A stretch of DNA of 64,000 nt from Chamaea fasciata (taxonomy: Eukaryota > Chordata > Aves > Passeriformes > Sylviidae), in assembly GCA_029207755.1 (NCBI GenBank), contig JARCOQ010000012.1, positions 14,575,679 to 14,639,678 on the forward strand, given 5' to 3'. Of the stretch, positions 23,525-36,281 are shown one piece after another. Position 1 is the first letter of the stretch, and every line of letters starts with the position of its first letter. Position numbers and translations under genes: made by a program. The notes beneath the pieces were generated by a model. The model worked only from the letters and a program-made list of their open reading frames with translations, searched no databases and was not told the DNA's origin.

Positions 23525-25350
23525 GGGGCTGGAGCCTCTCACAAACACACGAGTGGTTTCTGCGGCCAAGCCGTGCCCAGCGCACGCTGCCAGAGACACA
23601 CAGGGACACCTTGTTCTGCGGCGGGCTTCCAGGCCAATCCACAGCCAGGCCCTGCACTTTGCAGCTCTCCAGCAGCTCCTTCTCCCCCTGACCCACGGCT
23701 GGAGGTGCTGCCAGGTCCGGGGAGATCTGTAGATTCTTCAGCATGGAGCCAGGACACGCTCCCACTGAGCATCCTCAGGGCACATCGGTGTGCCGGGGGC
23801 ATCTGTCCTCTCCTGGGCCCCAAAGCAAAAGCTCCAGCCGGTTTTCCCAGCGTGGAGCAGATGGCACAGCACGGGAAGGTGGCACAGGCATCACCGGCTC
23901 CATCTCAAGCCTCCCCGACAGAGGCATTCCAGCCCTGAAGCCGCGATGAGTTTTACCCCATCCTTGCGAATGAAGCAGTGAGGGGATGGAGCACTCCCCC
24001 TCATTTTTGGGGGTGTTTCCCCATTTAGACAGGGTTTGATGGCTCTTTCCCTCCTCCTCCTGTCTTCCAAGAGCCGGGATGGATTTGTCAATGGGCTATT
24101 GTGAGTGGATCTGGGAGAGGGAAGGGAGCAGATGGGGAGCGGGCTCGTCCCTGTCACGGGCCGGTGGCCCGAGCGCTGAGCGATGCAGCCAGGTGCTAAA
24201 GGCCAGCCTTGCTTGAAGGTTACCCAGATCTGAGAAACCCGAGCTGCAAAAGACCTTGCAAAAGGGCAGACCCGGCCTTATGGCCCGTCTGGAAGAGCAG
24301 ACCTCCCCTCTGGCTTGCACCCTTTCTTTGCCACCCACGTTGCCAGTGGGGGTGCACCCAGGGGTGCCGGCTGGGGAGCAGCTCCTGCTCACTCTGCTTT
24401 CCAGGGCAGGAGCAGCCTGCTCCTCCTCGGGCAGCCGTTCAATTTTAGCTGTGCTTCTCAGAAAGGCCGAGCCAAGCCCTGAGCCCAAACACGGAGGCGC
24501 TTTGGCCCCCAGCCCTGCCCTGGGAGCACCTCGGAGCCTGCCCTCACTCAGGCAGGGTGGCAGCAGGTCCAGTTCGGCTCCAAAAGCAGCTGGGAGGTGG
24601 TTTGGGAGGAGGGGCAGATTTGCACCCCACAGCCCCAATCCCGACAGAGCTGCGTGGGCTCCAGGGCACCCTGGGGCATCAGCACCTCCACTCCTCCTGC
24701 CTCTGCTGCTCCCCTGCTCTCACACAGGGATCGTGGGGGACACCCCGCGGGGGACAGAGCAGAACCCCCACCCGCCACACACACACATTCCAGTGGCTTT
24801 ACCCTTCGGAGTCGCGGCGGCTGGAGAATTCCAGCTATTCCAGCATCTTTATCTTTTTTGGCTACCATTTCTCTTTCGGCCACGTTATAAATTAAAAGCT
24901 GCTTTGCTTTTAACCTCCTCCAAGCTGCACCTTTTAACCTCCCTCCCCCGGCTGCTGGCAGGGAGGGGGGGCTGCTCCTTGCCGGGGCCGATGCTCTCGC
25001 CTTGGAGGTCTGCCGCAAGCCGGCGAGCCCGATTTTCCCCCCTCGCTTGGCTCGGCACCGGGTGCCAACAAAGGCTCCTTGCAAAAGGAGCTTGTCATCG
25101 CTGATGGATGACGTGGTTGCGCGGCGGCTGGAGCCAGGGAGCCGGGCTGTGTCTGCACGGGGGCTCAGCCAGCCACCTGGATGGCACTGCCGGGCTGCCC
25201 GCCAGCGGCGAGGCTCCGCGGGCCTCCCCGGGCAGGGGGACAACCCGCGGGGGTGGCACTGGGACAAGCGAGGCCACCCTCGCTGGGAGCAGAGCGCGCG
25301 GCTGCAATGCCACAAGCACAGCACCTGGGGCGGGGGTGGCTCGCAGCCAC

Positions 25351-25416
25351 CCCAAAGCCATCCCAAAAACATCCCAAAGCCGTCCCAAAGCCGTCCCGAA
25401 GCCGTCCCGAAGCCAT
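25351..25416. repeat. 11-bp tandem repeat, six copies
   Basis: Six units of CCCAAAGCCGT with A/G and CGT/CAT variation, beginning just after GCTCGCAGCCA. Confidence 0.93.
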
Positions 25417-26807
25417 CCCGGCTGTGCCGGTGACCCGCGGGTTCGGAGGGGCCGGCCGGGAGCTGGGGGATGACAGACAGGCAGCGCTGAGGAATAATTC
25501 CCTCCATCCTATGTGGCTTCCTACATAAGGTATCGGTGCTGCTCTTGATTAGAGAAAAGCTTCCCATATTACAGTCTTTTGGCTCCGGGGAGGAACGAGT
25601 TGGCCAATTGCAATTATTAAGACATTTAAAGTGCATTTAACCCAGGAGCCCTTATTTTCCCCTTTCAATGTAACCACTAATTCCTCCTAAATGGTCTGCT
25701 CCGCACTCCCAACCAGACAAAGGCTTTAATGTTCGCCTGGAAAGGCTCATGGCACAGGCACCGGGCGGAGGAGAGAGGAATGAAAGGCTGGTGCAGCCTC
25801 CAAGGGGGAATCAAAGCTGGAGACTGGAGCTGAGAGCAGCTTGAATCCCTTGGAAGGGTGCAGGGTGCAGGCAGGGACCGACCGTGCTGGAGGCACGGGA
25901 TAAAGCTCAGCAGGGCAAGGAGAGGCACAGGGAAAGGCTGGGATTGTGTGAAGCCCAGCTAAAGTTACCCCAGGGTCACCTCAGGGAAACAAAGCAGCCC
26001 AAGGAGACATTACTCACTGTCCCCAACAGCTGGTGACCCCAGACACCGTGAGGACACTCACCCTCCCACCTTGCCCACATCTTGTTTGGATGAACAGCTG
26101 ACTGCTGGAGCCCAGGGAGCTCATCCTGCTGCCCTGGTGGTCCTGGTCCACAGCCAACAATCCCCTGGGACACCAGCCCCTGCCACTGCAGCTTGGGGAC
26201 AGCCCCTCGGCCACCCCTCAGTGATGCAGACCAGGGCTTGCCTGCAGCTCTGTGCTTTAATCCAGGGCCAGGGGTTATTTGCCTTGTTGCTCGCCGCTGT
26301 TGGATCCCCCTCAGGCAGAGCCTGGAAGCGCTGGATTCGCACCAGGATGAACCTGAGGCTGCAGCCTGCAGCAACATCTGTGTGTCCTCACCAGCCAAGC
26401 AGCCTGCTACCCTCACCATCCCCCAAAAAATACCCAGGCTCCCCATCCCAAAAATACAGTGTGGAAGGAGGCAGCGCAACTGGCATCCCAATCTGCCTAA
26501 AACTCGAGGTTGGATTTATCACCTCTGAAGGACTCTAAGCCCCAGTGGAACACCCAACCATTCTCATACCCCCCTGTTTTTCACACTCAATTCCTCCCGG
26601 AGCGAGGGACTCTTGGAGGAAGGTTTTCCCCCCTCCAAGCCCTGGCTCAGCCCTGGGTTCCCATTCTCAGCTGAAGTTATCGGCACACTCGGACCTGATG
26701 GGGAAAACAGATGCAGCAGCAGATGCGAAAGTCATCGGCTCCTTCGGGGCGGGAGAGAGACAGGCCAAAAAAAGCAGAGCAGGATGGGCAAAGGGAAAAC
26801 AGATTTC

Positions 26808-26836
26808 TTTTTTTTTTCTTTTTTTTTTTTTTTTCC
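26808..26836. repeat. Poly(T) tract
   Basis: T-run with one C interruption, ending CCTTGGCGC. Confidence 0.85.
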
Positions 26837-28459
26837 TTGGCGCTGGGGTAACCAGGAGGCGGCACGGCAAGAGCCGGTGCGAGCCCGGCTGTGCCGGATC
26901 CAGCCCTTTTCCCTGGGGTTTATTTCCCAAACAACAACAACAAATTGGTTGCAGATTCCAAGGCGGGTGGGGAAATAAAAGGAAATCAAACCGAAATCCT
27001 TTGACTGCACAGATTAAAGGGGATCAGAGGCCAAACACACAGTCAGCACCCAGCTCCTCCACTCACATGATGGAGGCTGCTTTGCATGCAGGCTGTAATT
27101 AAACAGCTGTGTTTTCTTTAAAGTATGATTTCGAGTTTATTCAAACACCGTTTTTGCAGAGTGCCATGGGATTCCGAATGAATAGACTTTTAAAAACATA
27201 TTTGGTGGGGTGGCCTTGGATTTGGGACTGGGAGAAGGAGGCAGGAGAATATCTGGGGGGGGGGGGGATGCAAATTAAAATTAAAATAAATGAAATAAAA
27301 TTAAATTAAATAGCCTGCAGAGCAAACATCTCGGCGGGGAGAACACGCAAAGCAGGGCCAGGGCTGCCATCCCTGGCAGAGGAGAGGCGGACACTCAGCA
27401 GCTGCCAGCAAACACAGGGTTAAGCCTCCAACCAGCCCCTCTATTAAGAGCTGAGCACATTTAATGGTTTAATATTAACCCAAGCGTGACGGCAGGATCT
27501 CAGCCCTACTGTCTCGCCTTGGAGCTCAGCCCCACCGAAGGCTCCGGCTCCCTGGCGAGTGGGCACTTGGAAAACCTGATCCCAAGGCCATCCCTGCCCC
27601 AGCATCCCTGAGCTGGGATGCCAGCAGCCCTTTGGCACAGCCGGGAGGGTCCGGCAGCTCCAGCGACCCACAGAGCGATGCGAGCGGGGCTCGGCTTGCG
27701 GCAGGTAGCGCTGCCCGGCTCGGCAGATAGTCAATACCTCATTTGAGGTTTAGCCTTTCAAGCATTTCCCATTCATTTCAGCCAGTGGATCGGCTCCCGG
27801 GGCTGCGGGAAGATCGAAGGGCCCCCCTCCCCGCCCACCCCTGGGGCTGGCAGGGCCGAGGCTGCCCGGCTTCTCTCCCCCCGCAGCTCGGGGCGTTAAT
27901 GGGAGGTCGATGCGGCGCTAACGACCGCTCTGGGTGTGACCTTGGCGCAGGTCGAGGGAGCCGAGCGATTGCAGAAGGAAAATTGCGGCTTCAGCCCGCT
28001 GGCTGGTTCAGGAGGCTAATTGCGGAGGGGCTGGCCGCTGAGGATTGGGGGTGATGGTTCACATCTTGTCTGGGTTTCAGGTCCCTGAGCATCCTGCTGC
28101 AGCCTGCAAACTACGGCTGAGCCGGCTCTGGCTGTGCCCGTCTCCCACGTTCCAGCCCTTCTCCAGCACCTCTGCAAGGGCTGGTCCTGCACATCCACAC
28201 CCCACAGGCCATCCCAGCGCTTTTCCCAGAAGTCATTCACTCCCAAAGCATCAGGGTTGCTACTTGGGCTTCAAGGCAGCGTCCAACCGTTCTTCATCAG
28301 TGTTGGAGGGGTTATTCCCAGCATTGGTGTCCACGGGGAGGATTCACAGGCTAGGAGACACAGCAGCTCTGCTGCTGGTGACCCAGTCACCCTCCAGGCA
28401 GTTCCAGGCCTCGCTCAGGCCCGAAATTTGGGCCCAGAGCAGCTCTCCCTGGTTTAGAG

Positions 28460-28624
28460 CCCACTTTGAAGCTCATTAATGGGATGACGGTTCCCACCTC
28501 GAAGCTCCTTTTGCTAGGGCGATGAGTCTATACCTCGGAGACATCACTGAGACCATCATTCCCACTTTGGAGTGACTATTCCTTCCTATGGATGGGCTCC
28601 AAGGTGGGAACCGTCACTCCATCG
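28460..28624. repeat. Small cluster of direct and inverted repeats able to form a stem-loop
   Basis: CCCAC(T/C)T(T/C)G(A/G)AG(C/T) occurs directly at 28460, 28493 and 28561, and inverted at 28595-28608. GACGGTTCCCACCTCGAAGC (28485-28504) pairs well with the complement of 28597-28618. The inner pair (28559-28575 with 28597-28612) would make a stem of about 15 bp with a loop of about 22 bases. Confidence 0.65.
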
Positions 28625-29237
28625 ACGGGGTCACCACCGCAGGTGCCACCACTTTGCACAGCCGATGCTGAGAACAGGCCGTGTTCCCAGGAAAGGACCA
28701 TGGGACCACCCGGGGCCCCCCGCGTCCCCCGCAGCCGGGATGCGCCAGCCGAGCCTCCCCAGGCGCAGGGAGGGTGATATTTTGGGGACAAGGCGGTTGC
28801 AAAGGTCACTGTTGCCCTCTGCTGGTCCAGGGACAGGGAGAGCGGGGACAGCCCGGCTGCCACCCCGGGGGCTGCGCCCGAGCTGGCCGGGACACCGCTG
28901 TCCCTTGCTGCCACCTGTGCGCCGAGTGTGCCCGTGCTCAGCCCGGCTGCCAGCGCCTCGGCAAACCCGCGTGTGGCAGTTCCATCCCCCTGGCTGGCAA
29001 TGAGCCCTTCAGGTCCCAGGTCCCTGTTGTCTCTCACATCAGGCTTTTCCTCACAGACACTGCTGCTAGCTGAGCCTGCAGAGACACTCAGGCGAGCTGG
29101 GCAATGCCTTCCATGCAGGAAAGAAATCAAATCTCCAGGAAACAAAATCAAATTTTCAGGGGGTAGAGATCCAATCTCCATCCCCGGGGGATTGCAACCT
29201 GCCCTGGAGAAGTTGCAATGGTGCCTGGTGCCTGCCT

Positions 29238-29256
29238 CCCCCCCCCCCCCCCCCCC
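29238..29256. repeat. Poly(C) run, 19 bases
   Basis: Uninterrupted C-run, 45 bases left of the CCCT microsatellite. Confidence 0.85.
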
Positions 29257-29299
29257 ACCTCCAGCCCCGGGCAGACAGTGCCCATCCCAACAGGTAACT

Positions 29300-29347
29300 C
29301 CCTCCTCCCTCCCTCCCTCCCTCCCTCCCTCCCTCCCTCCCTCCCTC
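29300..29347. repeat. (CCCT)n microsatellite, about 12 copies
   Basis: CCTC/CCCT tetranucleotides in an uninterrupted array. Its G-rich complement gives GGGA/GGAG runs with quadruplex-like spacing. Confidence 0.95.
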
Positions 29348-29627
29348 ACTCCAAAGCTCCATAATTTCCCCTCTCATAAGCAAATCCACAGGAGGCACAG
29401 GCAGGCTGGCATCCGGAAGGCAAAGTCTGCAGATTGCTGAATCCAAAGCTGTCGTTGCAGTCCCAGCACTGGCAGAGGGCCCGGCCAAAGCTGCCCCTGC
29501 CTGCGGGTCCCCGGGCTTGGCACCAGAGCTGCTGAGCCAGAGCCTGCCCGGCAATTCCTGCCCACGCCACGGCCTTGAGAGCTCCAAGGCACGCAGGGAG
29601 GAGGGATCCTCCGTGAGCAGCGGGAAG

Positions 29628-29840
29628 ATGCCTCAAGAGCACCAGAAAAGGGGAACCTCGTGGGACCCTGGTTATGCAGCAGCAGTGCTGGCACAAATTG
29701 GGGGTGGGAAATGTCTCAGGGCTCTGGGGAAGGAGAATCTCTTGGGATTCTGGTTTTGGAGCAGGCTGTGGGAGTGGAAGATGTCTCAGGGCTCTGGGGA
29801 AGGAGAATCTCTTGGGATCCTGGTTTTGCAGCAGCATCAG
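29628..29840. repeat. 70/83-bp tandem repeat, three imperfect copies
   Basis: Copies start at about 29628, 29711 and 29781. The last two are nearly identical (ATGTCTCAGGGCTCTGGGGA through CTTGGGATTCTGGTTTT) and 70 bases apart. The first is diverged and 83 bases upstream. Confidence 0.85.
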
Positions 29841-32800
29841 CTGCAGGCGCTGGGCGTGGGCACAGCCGTGGGGCTGGCGGGCGAGCCGAGGGTGTTGCCT
29901 GTGCCTGGCCCCTCCTGCCACCAGGAGCGCGGACCTCCCCCAGGTTCCCCTGCCCGGGTCTTGCATCGCGGCTCACAAACCCCTGTCAATAAGCATTAAG
30001 AAATCATCCAGCTCGCTGGGGAAGGGAAAAATCTGTAGGGTTAAGATAAAGACATGATGACAGAGCAAGACAGGGAGTTATCTCGGGCATGGGGGAAGGA
30101 AACGAGAGCAGGGAGGGAGGTGAGAAGCAGGGCTGATTTCCCCTGCAGAACAGCAGCCTGCCAGGCTGAAGGTCAGCAAAGGGCTGTAGCAAATCAGTTT
30201 TTAATTGAAAACGAGCCCAGCAATGATGCCTGGGCACAGTTACCTGCGTGGGGATGCTGGAGTCGGCCGCCACCAGCAGCTTTTCTCTCCAAATACACAA
30301 GGGTTTATCCTTCCACCAGCACAGCTCCCCAAGGAAAGCCATGTGCAGGGAATCACAGCCCCTCCTGCATCCCTTCCAAGAGAGGAAAGCAGGGACAGAA
30401 GCATCCTGCTGTCCTGCTGCCTCCCAGTGAGAGCAGGAGGTGGAGGAGAAGGACTCTGTTTGGATCCGGCGTTTAGAGACACATGGAGAAACCACAATTT
30501 CCTCGAAACTTTGCATCTGCTGGAGCTCGGGGGCTGCTCTGACAGGCAGGGCTTGTGCTCTATTGGATCCATACGTTGTTCGGCGCAATCAGAGCCAAGA
30601 TCCCACCGTGGGATTTGTGGGGCCTTGTCAGGAAAGAGCTCCAGAGCCCAAGAGGTTCCCAGGCTGCTACAAGCAGGCTGTATCCTGCTTCCTGCCCCAG
30701 GTGCTCCTCCCAGCAGAGATGTCCCTTTCATTCCCACCACACTCAGAGGTAGCTCTAGTGGGAACCTGCTGGCTCTGGCTGTGGTGGCGTTCCCAAGAGT
30801 CCATGGATTCCAGCCCTGCATCACAATCCACCCAGCATCCTCCAAAACATCCCTTGTCTCTGGAGAAAAGCATCCCCAGATGTGCCCTCAGCCCCCACAG
30901 CTTTCCCTCACTCCTCACTTCCATGTCAGCTCTTCCCACCTTTCCCTTACCGGTCCCAGTTCCCTCCTCTCACTGTTTCTCAGATCATCAGGGTGGATGG
31001 ACGTGACCCCACATGGCTTGGGAGCACCAGAGCAGCTTGGAAATGCTTTGGTTTTGGCAGAGGAGTGGGGAGCAGAAGTTCACTGGAATAGAGAAACTCA
31101 GGGTCCTGCCAGCCATCACTTCCTAAGAGAAAAAACCCCAGGTAAGAGAGTAGTCAGCCCTTTGCCCACCTTGGCCATTTCTTTTGTCTCTTAAATACCG
31201 GTCGTTATTTTCTCTTAGCAACAGACGGGACAAAATTCCATGAGAGAAGGAAAAATCCTAAGCCCCAAGAGAAACCAGCTGCTCAAGGAGAAGGACAGTC
31301 CAGCCCATTGAGGAGGCGAGAAAGAGGGTTCCTCCTGTTGAGGAACATCGTGGCTCAGTTTTTCAGGCCATTGTTGGCAATTCCAGCCACTCCCAGGCAC
31401 AGCTGGGTGAATTTCATGGAGAGTTTGGCCAATGCAGAGAGGTCCTTGCTGGCTTCCTAACCTCAGAAGGTGACCAGCCCCCAAAACCAGGAGGATTTCT
31501 CCTGGTGAAGCAGCTCACACAGGCTGTGCCAGCACTGTGCCGGGACAGGTTTGGCAGGATTTGTCCCTGCTGTAGGATTCCAGGCAGGTCGAGGCAGAGG
31601 GCAGCTGAGACCACAACCCCCTGACAAGGTCCTGAGCAAACAGATCCCATCTGTGGCAGGAACCAATAAACACACACCTGCACTGAAGGGAGCTGCGAGG
31701 GCTCTGTGGCAGCCACTGCCTTTGCCAGGAGAGATCTGCTCCCTCCTCCCCTCAACGTCCCTGGGCAGAAATTCCTGTTCCTGGGGTGCCTGGCTGAGCG
31801 AAATCAAGCCAAGGGTTGGGCCGTGCCTGAGATGATGATGACACATCTCTGCTTCTCAGAGGGGTTTTGGGGTGGAAAGAAGGGAAGTCACCCCCTCCAC
31901 TCTGTACTGCCTCTTGGCCTGTGGAACCTGGAGGTAAAGTGGATTTTTGGATGCTCTGCCACCACCCAGGAGACCCCCAGGTCTGTATCTGGTCCAAATG
32001 AGCCCAAAATTAGCTTTGTCCCTCAGCATCCTTGTGGACCAGGATGCAACCAGAAAAAAATGGTTGCTCCCGTTTTGAGCTGAGCAGCTCATGTACTTCA
32101 GTGGTGCTTACAGAGATGAATTCCTGCCTGGAAACACTTCTCCCGAATTAATATCCATTCTTTTTTTCTCCATTAGCACTTCCGTCAAGACAGATTTGCT
32201 GCCCTCAGGCGCTCAGAAACCAAAGTAAAGACCTAAAGCCGGGAACAGGGGAGTTGCCCCTCACCCTAAAGTTCAATATGGTTAAACAAAACCTGATTCT
32301 TCCTATCAATCCCGCTTTCCTCTGTGGAGAATTCCCACGTCACAGTGTTGGGAGATGCCAACTCACTGCTGCTGCCTTTAAGGGAGTTATTCCTGATTCA
32401 GACCAGGGCCAAGGATCAGCTCGGAGTGTCCCCAACAAGCAGCAGGATGCTCAGGGATTAAGCCTGACATGCATTGGCCCTGAGGGACAAGGAGAAGCTG
32501 TCCCTGCAGTTTCCCATGGGAAGGAGGGCTGGAGGGGGAGAGCCATTAAGCAGCTCCTTACCCTGGGAATAATTAATCTGCAAAGCCCACGAGGAGGGAA
32601 GGGCTGCATTGCCCTCTCCGTGCTCCCATTTCCAAAGGGGACCCTGGAAATGCTCCAGTTGGATCCTATCTCGTGGTAGGGGGTCCCTGCTCACCATCTA
32701 CGGGGTCCTCAAGGGCACGGGAGTCCCTGCTCGCCTGGAACAGGCTGGGCAGGGCCACCTTGGCTCCCCAAAGCAGCATCCGGAGGCATCCGGAGCAGGC

Positions 32801-35800
32801 TGAGCCTTTCCCCAGTCCCCAGGCACTTTTCCGAGCCGGTGCATTTTTAATCTGGAGCTGTGGAAATTCGGGCAGCTGTCCAGCCCTCGGAGCTGCTCTG
32901 CATTTTGGCTTTTAGCTCCTGCACCCAGGGCAGAGGCAGGAGCAGGGCTGTGCCCCCCCCAGCTCCACCCCGCACGCAGGCCCCTGCGCCAGCACCCCTC
33001 ATCTCCCTGCTTTGCTCAGGGCTTTGGAGCTGGGATCAGTGCAGCAGGAGGCTCCAACCAGCCCTGCCACGGCCCACGGACGGCACAGCAGCCCCGGGGG
33101 TCACATTTTGGTCCTGCAGACAGCTTCAGTGCCGTCCTCAGAGCTCAGGCAGAGCCCAGGAGGCAGCTCCAGGGCAGCAGGCGTCATCCCGGCTCAGCGG
33201 GGTGGAGGATGATGGATGGGGAGGGAATCGGCATCCTCTGAGAAACCTTCCCGGGGACAAAGCGCCGGTGAGCGCAACAGCTTTGCAAGAGGCTGGAGCT
33301 CTGGAAAAGCAGGAGGGCTCGGCAGAGCGGTGCCTTTGGGATGTGCTCCCTCCCTGCCAGCACCTGCCACCTGTGGCAGCCCCTTCCCCAGCCCTTTGAT
33401 CGGCCTCCAGCTCCCGGCTCTCGGTGCTCTCCCTAGGGATTTTCCAGACCACCTGGGTAGAAGCGTTCCTGCCTTCCCCCATGTGGCAGCTCCTGCAGTC
33501 AGCCTTGTCTTTGCCTCCATCGCTGCCTTGCTCTGCCGTGCCAAAACCCAGGCTTCCAAAATACTCCCATTTTCCAGAGCAATCACTTTTCCCCAGCTCC
33601 CCTGAGCTGCTCAGGCCCGTGGCGAGGGTTTGCAGAAGGTTTTTATTTGTATGTGCAAACACCAGCGGGTCTAAAGCCGCTCTTTAAGCTGGGACTGGCA
33701 GGGCTTAATCAACCCAGGGCCTCAGGAAGGTTCACCAGCTCAACCTGCCGTGTTCACTGGGAATCCTTTGCTCTCCTGTGCATCACTGCTGGGCTTCACT
33801 GGAGAGCATTCTGGAGGAGTGCAGGATGGGGCTGTGCGGTCTGTGCTGGCACTGGGATCCCCACCACCCCTCTCCAGCATCCCCTGAAACCCCAACTTCA
33901 CCATCAAAGCCAACCCCGGGGGTGTCCCCAGTCCCCTCATCCCTGTCACCCCATCACCTCCCATGGATGCAGCCCGCAGGATGCAGCCCCCACTCCCCCC
34001 TCTGTGTCCAAGGAGAACCAGCCCCCGGTGGTTTCACCCCCCCCCCTTCCCTTGCAGGCTGTTTTTCTCCTCCTCTCCTCCTTCCATCAAGCAGCAAATA
34101 TGCTTTCAGAGCAATAAGACGGCTGTTCAGCCTTTGGAACAAATGTTCTCTGCCAGGCTTCGAGCACAGGGGCGGAGGGGGGACTCACACTGATTTAATG
34201 ACAGTGATTTAAGCAATTTGATCCATTTTTATGGCGCATTTACAGTTAGGGGGAAAGGGAAGGAAAAAAAAAAAAAAAGAGGAGAGAGAGAGAAACACAG
34301 GAGTGGAACGGAGGCAGGAAAGGTTAGGGAATGCACCCCAGCAGGCTCTCAGGGAAGGAGAGAGGCTGTCACAAGCTGTTCCCCTGGCTGCTCTGCCAAG
34401 GCGAGGCTCCCAAATCTGGCTCGTGTCAGAGTCAGCTCCCCGGGGCTGCAGCTTGCCCAGGAGGGGCTGCAGAGCCTCCCCAGGCCCCCTGGAGCCCACA
34501 TGGATCCAGGGATGTGGGTTCAGGAAAGGGCAGCACCTCGTTCTCATTGGGAAAATGCAGCAAGGGCAGAGGCAAACCTCAGCTCTCACTCTGCTTCCAG
34601 GAGAGGAGTCCTCCATTCTCCCCCAAAGGAAAATCCCTCCAGGTTCCCATCCATTTCCCCATTCCAGCTATAGGGATAGAAGATCCACTTTTGGGGTGCT
34701 GAGGGATGAGCTGCCCGTATAAACACACGGAATCCACTTGGAACAGAGGTGAAAACAGAGCTCTGAGCTCACCCAGAAAAGTTCAGCCCCAGGGAGCCTT
34801 TCCCACGGTTCTGCTGAGACCTGGCCCTCTCATTCCATGTGCTCTGCACAGCTTCATCCTGGCCCCATTCTGTGTCTCCCAGCATCCCAGAAATTCCAGC
34901 CAGATGTGGGTCATGCCAAGGGATCCCGCTGTGGATGGCACCTCGTGTTCCAAGAGGCTCTCCTCAGGGAGGTGCTGCCAACACCACCTGCCCCATCCTG
35001 CCCTGCCCTTCCCCTCCAGTGGGGAATGACCCCCAGCAAATCCAGGATTCCCCAGCCCAGACATCACAGAGTCATGGAACTGGTGGCCAAACACTGCTCC
35101 TGCCTCGGGAAGAGACCTCAGATAATGCCCACACTCAGCTTGGCAACAACCAGCCAGCTTGGCTCTGTGGGAAAAGGAAGAAATTCCATGCAAAATCCTG
35201 AAGTATCCCTCTTGGGGGTCTCCTCTGCCACAGCTGGTGGCTTTGTGGGGCCAGAGCTGGCTGGAGCATCACACTCTGCCCAAATCATCACATCCTTGGC
35301 AGCACCTTGAGGACTTGGTATCAGGGGAAGCACACCTGGACTTACCCTGCTGCTGGCTGGGGAGCAAAGTGAGCCCTGCCTCAGGAAAACTGAGGGGGAA
35401 AATGTCATTCCGAGAGAGTTTACATCAATAAACAGACAGGAGCAGCCTCTACCAAACCCCCTCCACAACAAACTTCCACTCCACCTGCAAGGGAAACCCC
35501 GTGCCAAGAGCTTCCCCTGCTCCCAGGGGGTTTGGGGGCTGGTGGTCCCTCACTTTTCTGCTCCACCACTCGTGCAAAGCAAGGGCTGTCCCAAGACATG
35601 GATCTCAGCTCCTGATATCCCACCTGCAGCGCTCCAGCCTGCTGCAGGCACAGGGCTTGGGAAGCTGCAGCACTGCTGGAGCTGTCACCACGCAGAGATG
35701 CTGCACAGCCCCGTCACTTTTGCATGATTTATCCAGCTGGATGCCCTTTGTATCCCACAGGAATGAGCTGTGGCACCCAGGAGCTCTCTGCAGGATGGGG

Positions 35801-36229
35801 AAAGGGACAGCACAGCCATGTGGGAGCTCCCAAACCAGGCTTTGGCAGCCCACAGCTCCCCAAGGAGAAGGAGGACGGAAAAGATTGCACAGAGAATCCA
35901 CCTTCCTGCTTCACTGGTCAGTCCCACAGCCAGGAAAACCCTTCCTGGAAGCCAGTGGAATTTTTTCCTGCTTGTTTCTTTGGTTTTTATTATTCCATTT
36001 TTTAATTTTATTTATTTATTTTTTTACTGTCAAGGCTCATCTGGAGGCTACAAATGCCCGGCAGGTCTGCAAGGGATCGGCTTTGAGTACATCTCAAAAA
36101 GGTTCTGCTTGTAGTGCCACCATGGGAGCTGGTGGCACTGTCACCTCCCTGGACCCAGAGACATCCAGGAGAGCAGCAACCCCAGCCTGGCCTCCGGGGA
36201 GGTTGTTGGCTTGAAATACCTCCAAAGGG

Positions 36230-36271
<42 letters not shown>

Positions 36272-36281
36272 AAAGAAAAAA
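36230..36281. repeat. Poly(A) tract with G interruptions, about 52 bases
   Basis: Twenty-nine A, then G, fifteen A, then G, then more A. No target-site duplication was found, so a retroposon origin is unproven. Confidence 0.92.

Larger units (their letters stand above)
23525..28459. other. Intergenic DNA without recognised genes
   Basis: It contains a CpG-containing stretch at 24970-25470 with the 11-bp repeat at its right side, an A/T-richer low-repeat block at about 25480-25700, an A/T-rich stretch at 27090-27310 and another CpG-rich patch at about 27650-28000. Confidence 0.4.

Noticed and set aside
23204..23938. A 244-codon plus-strand frame across the 59-bp array
   Set aside because: Repeat-driven. 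The repeat period shifts the frame from copy to copy, and neither splice context nor homology supports it.
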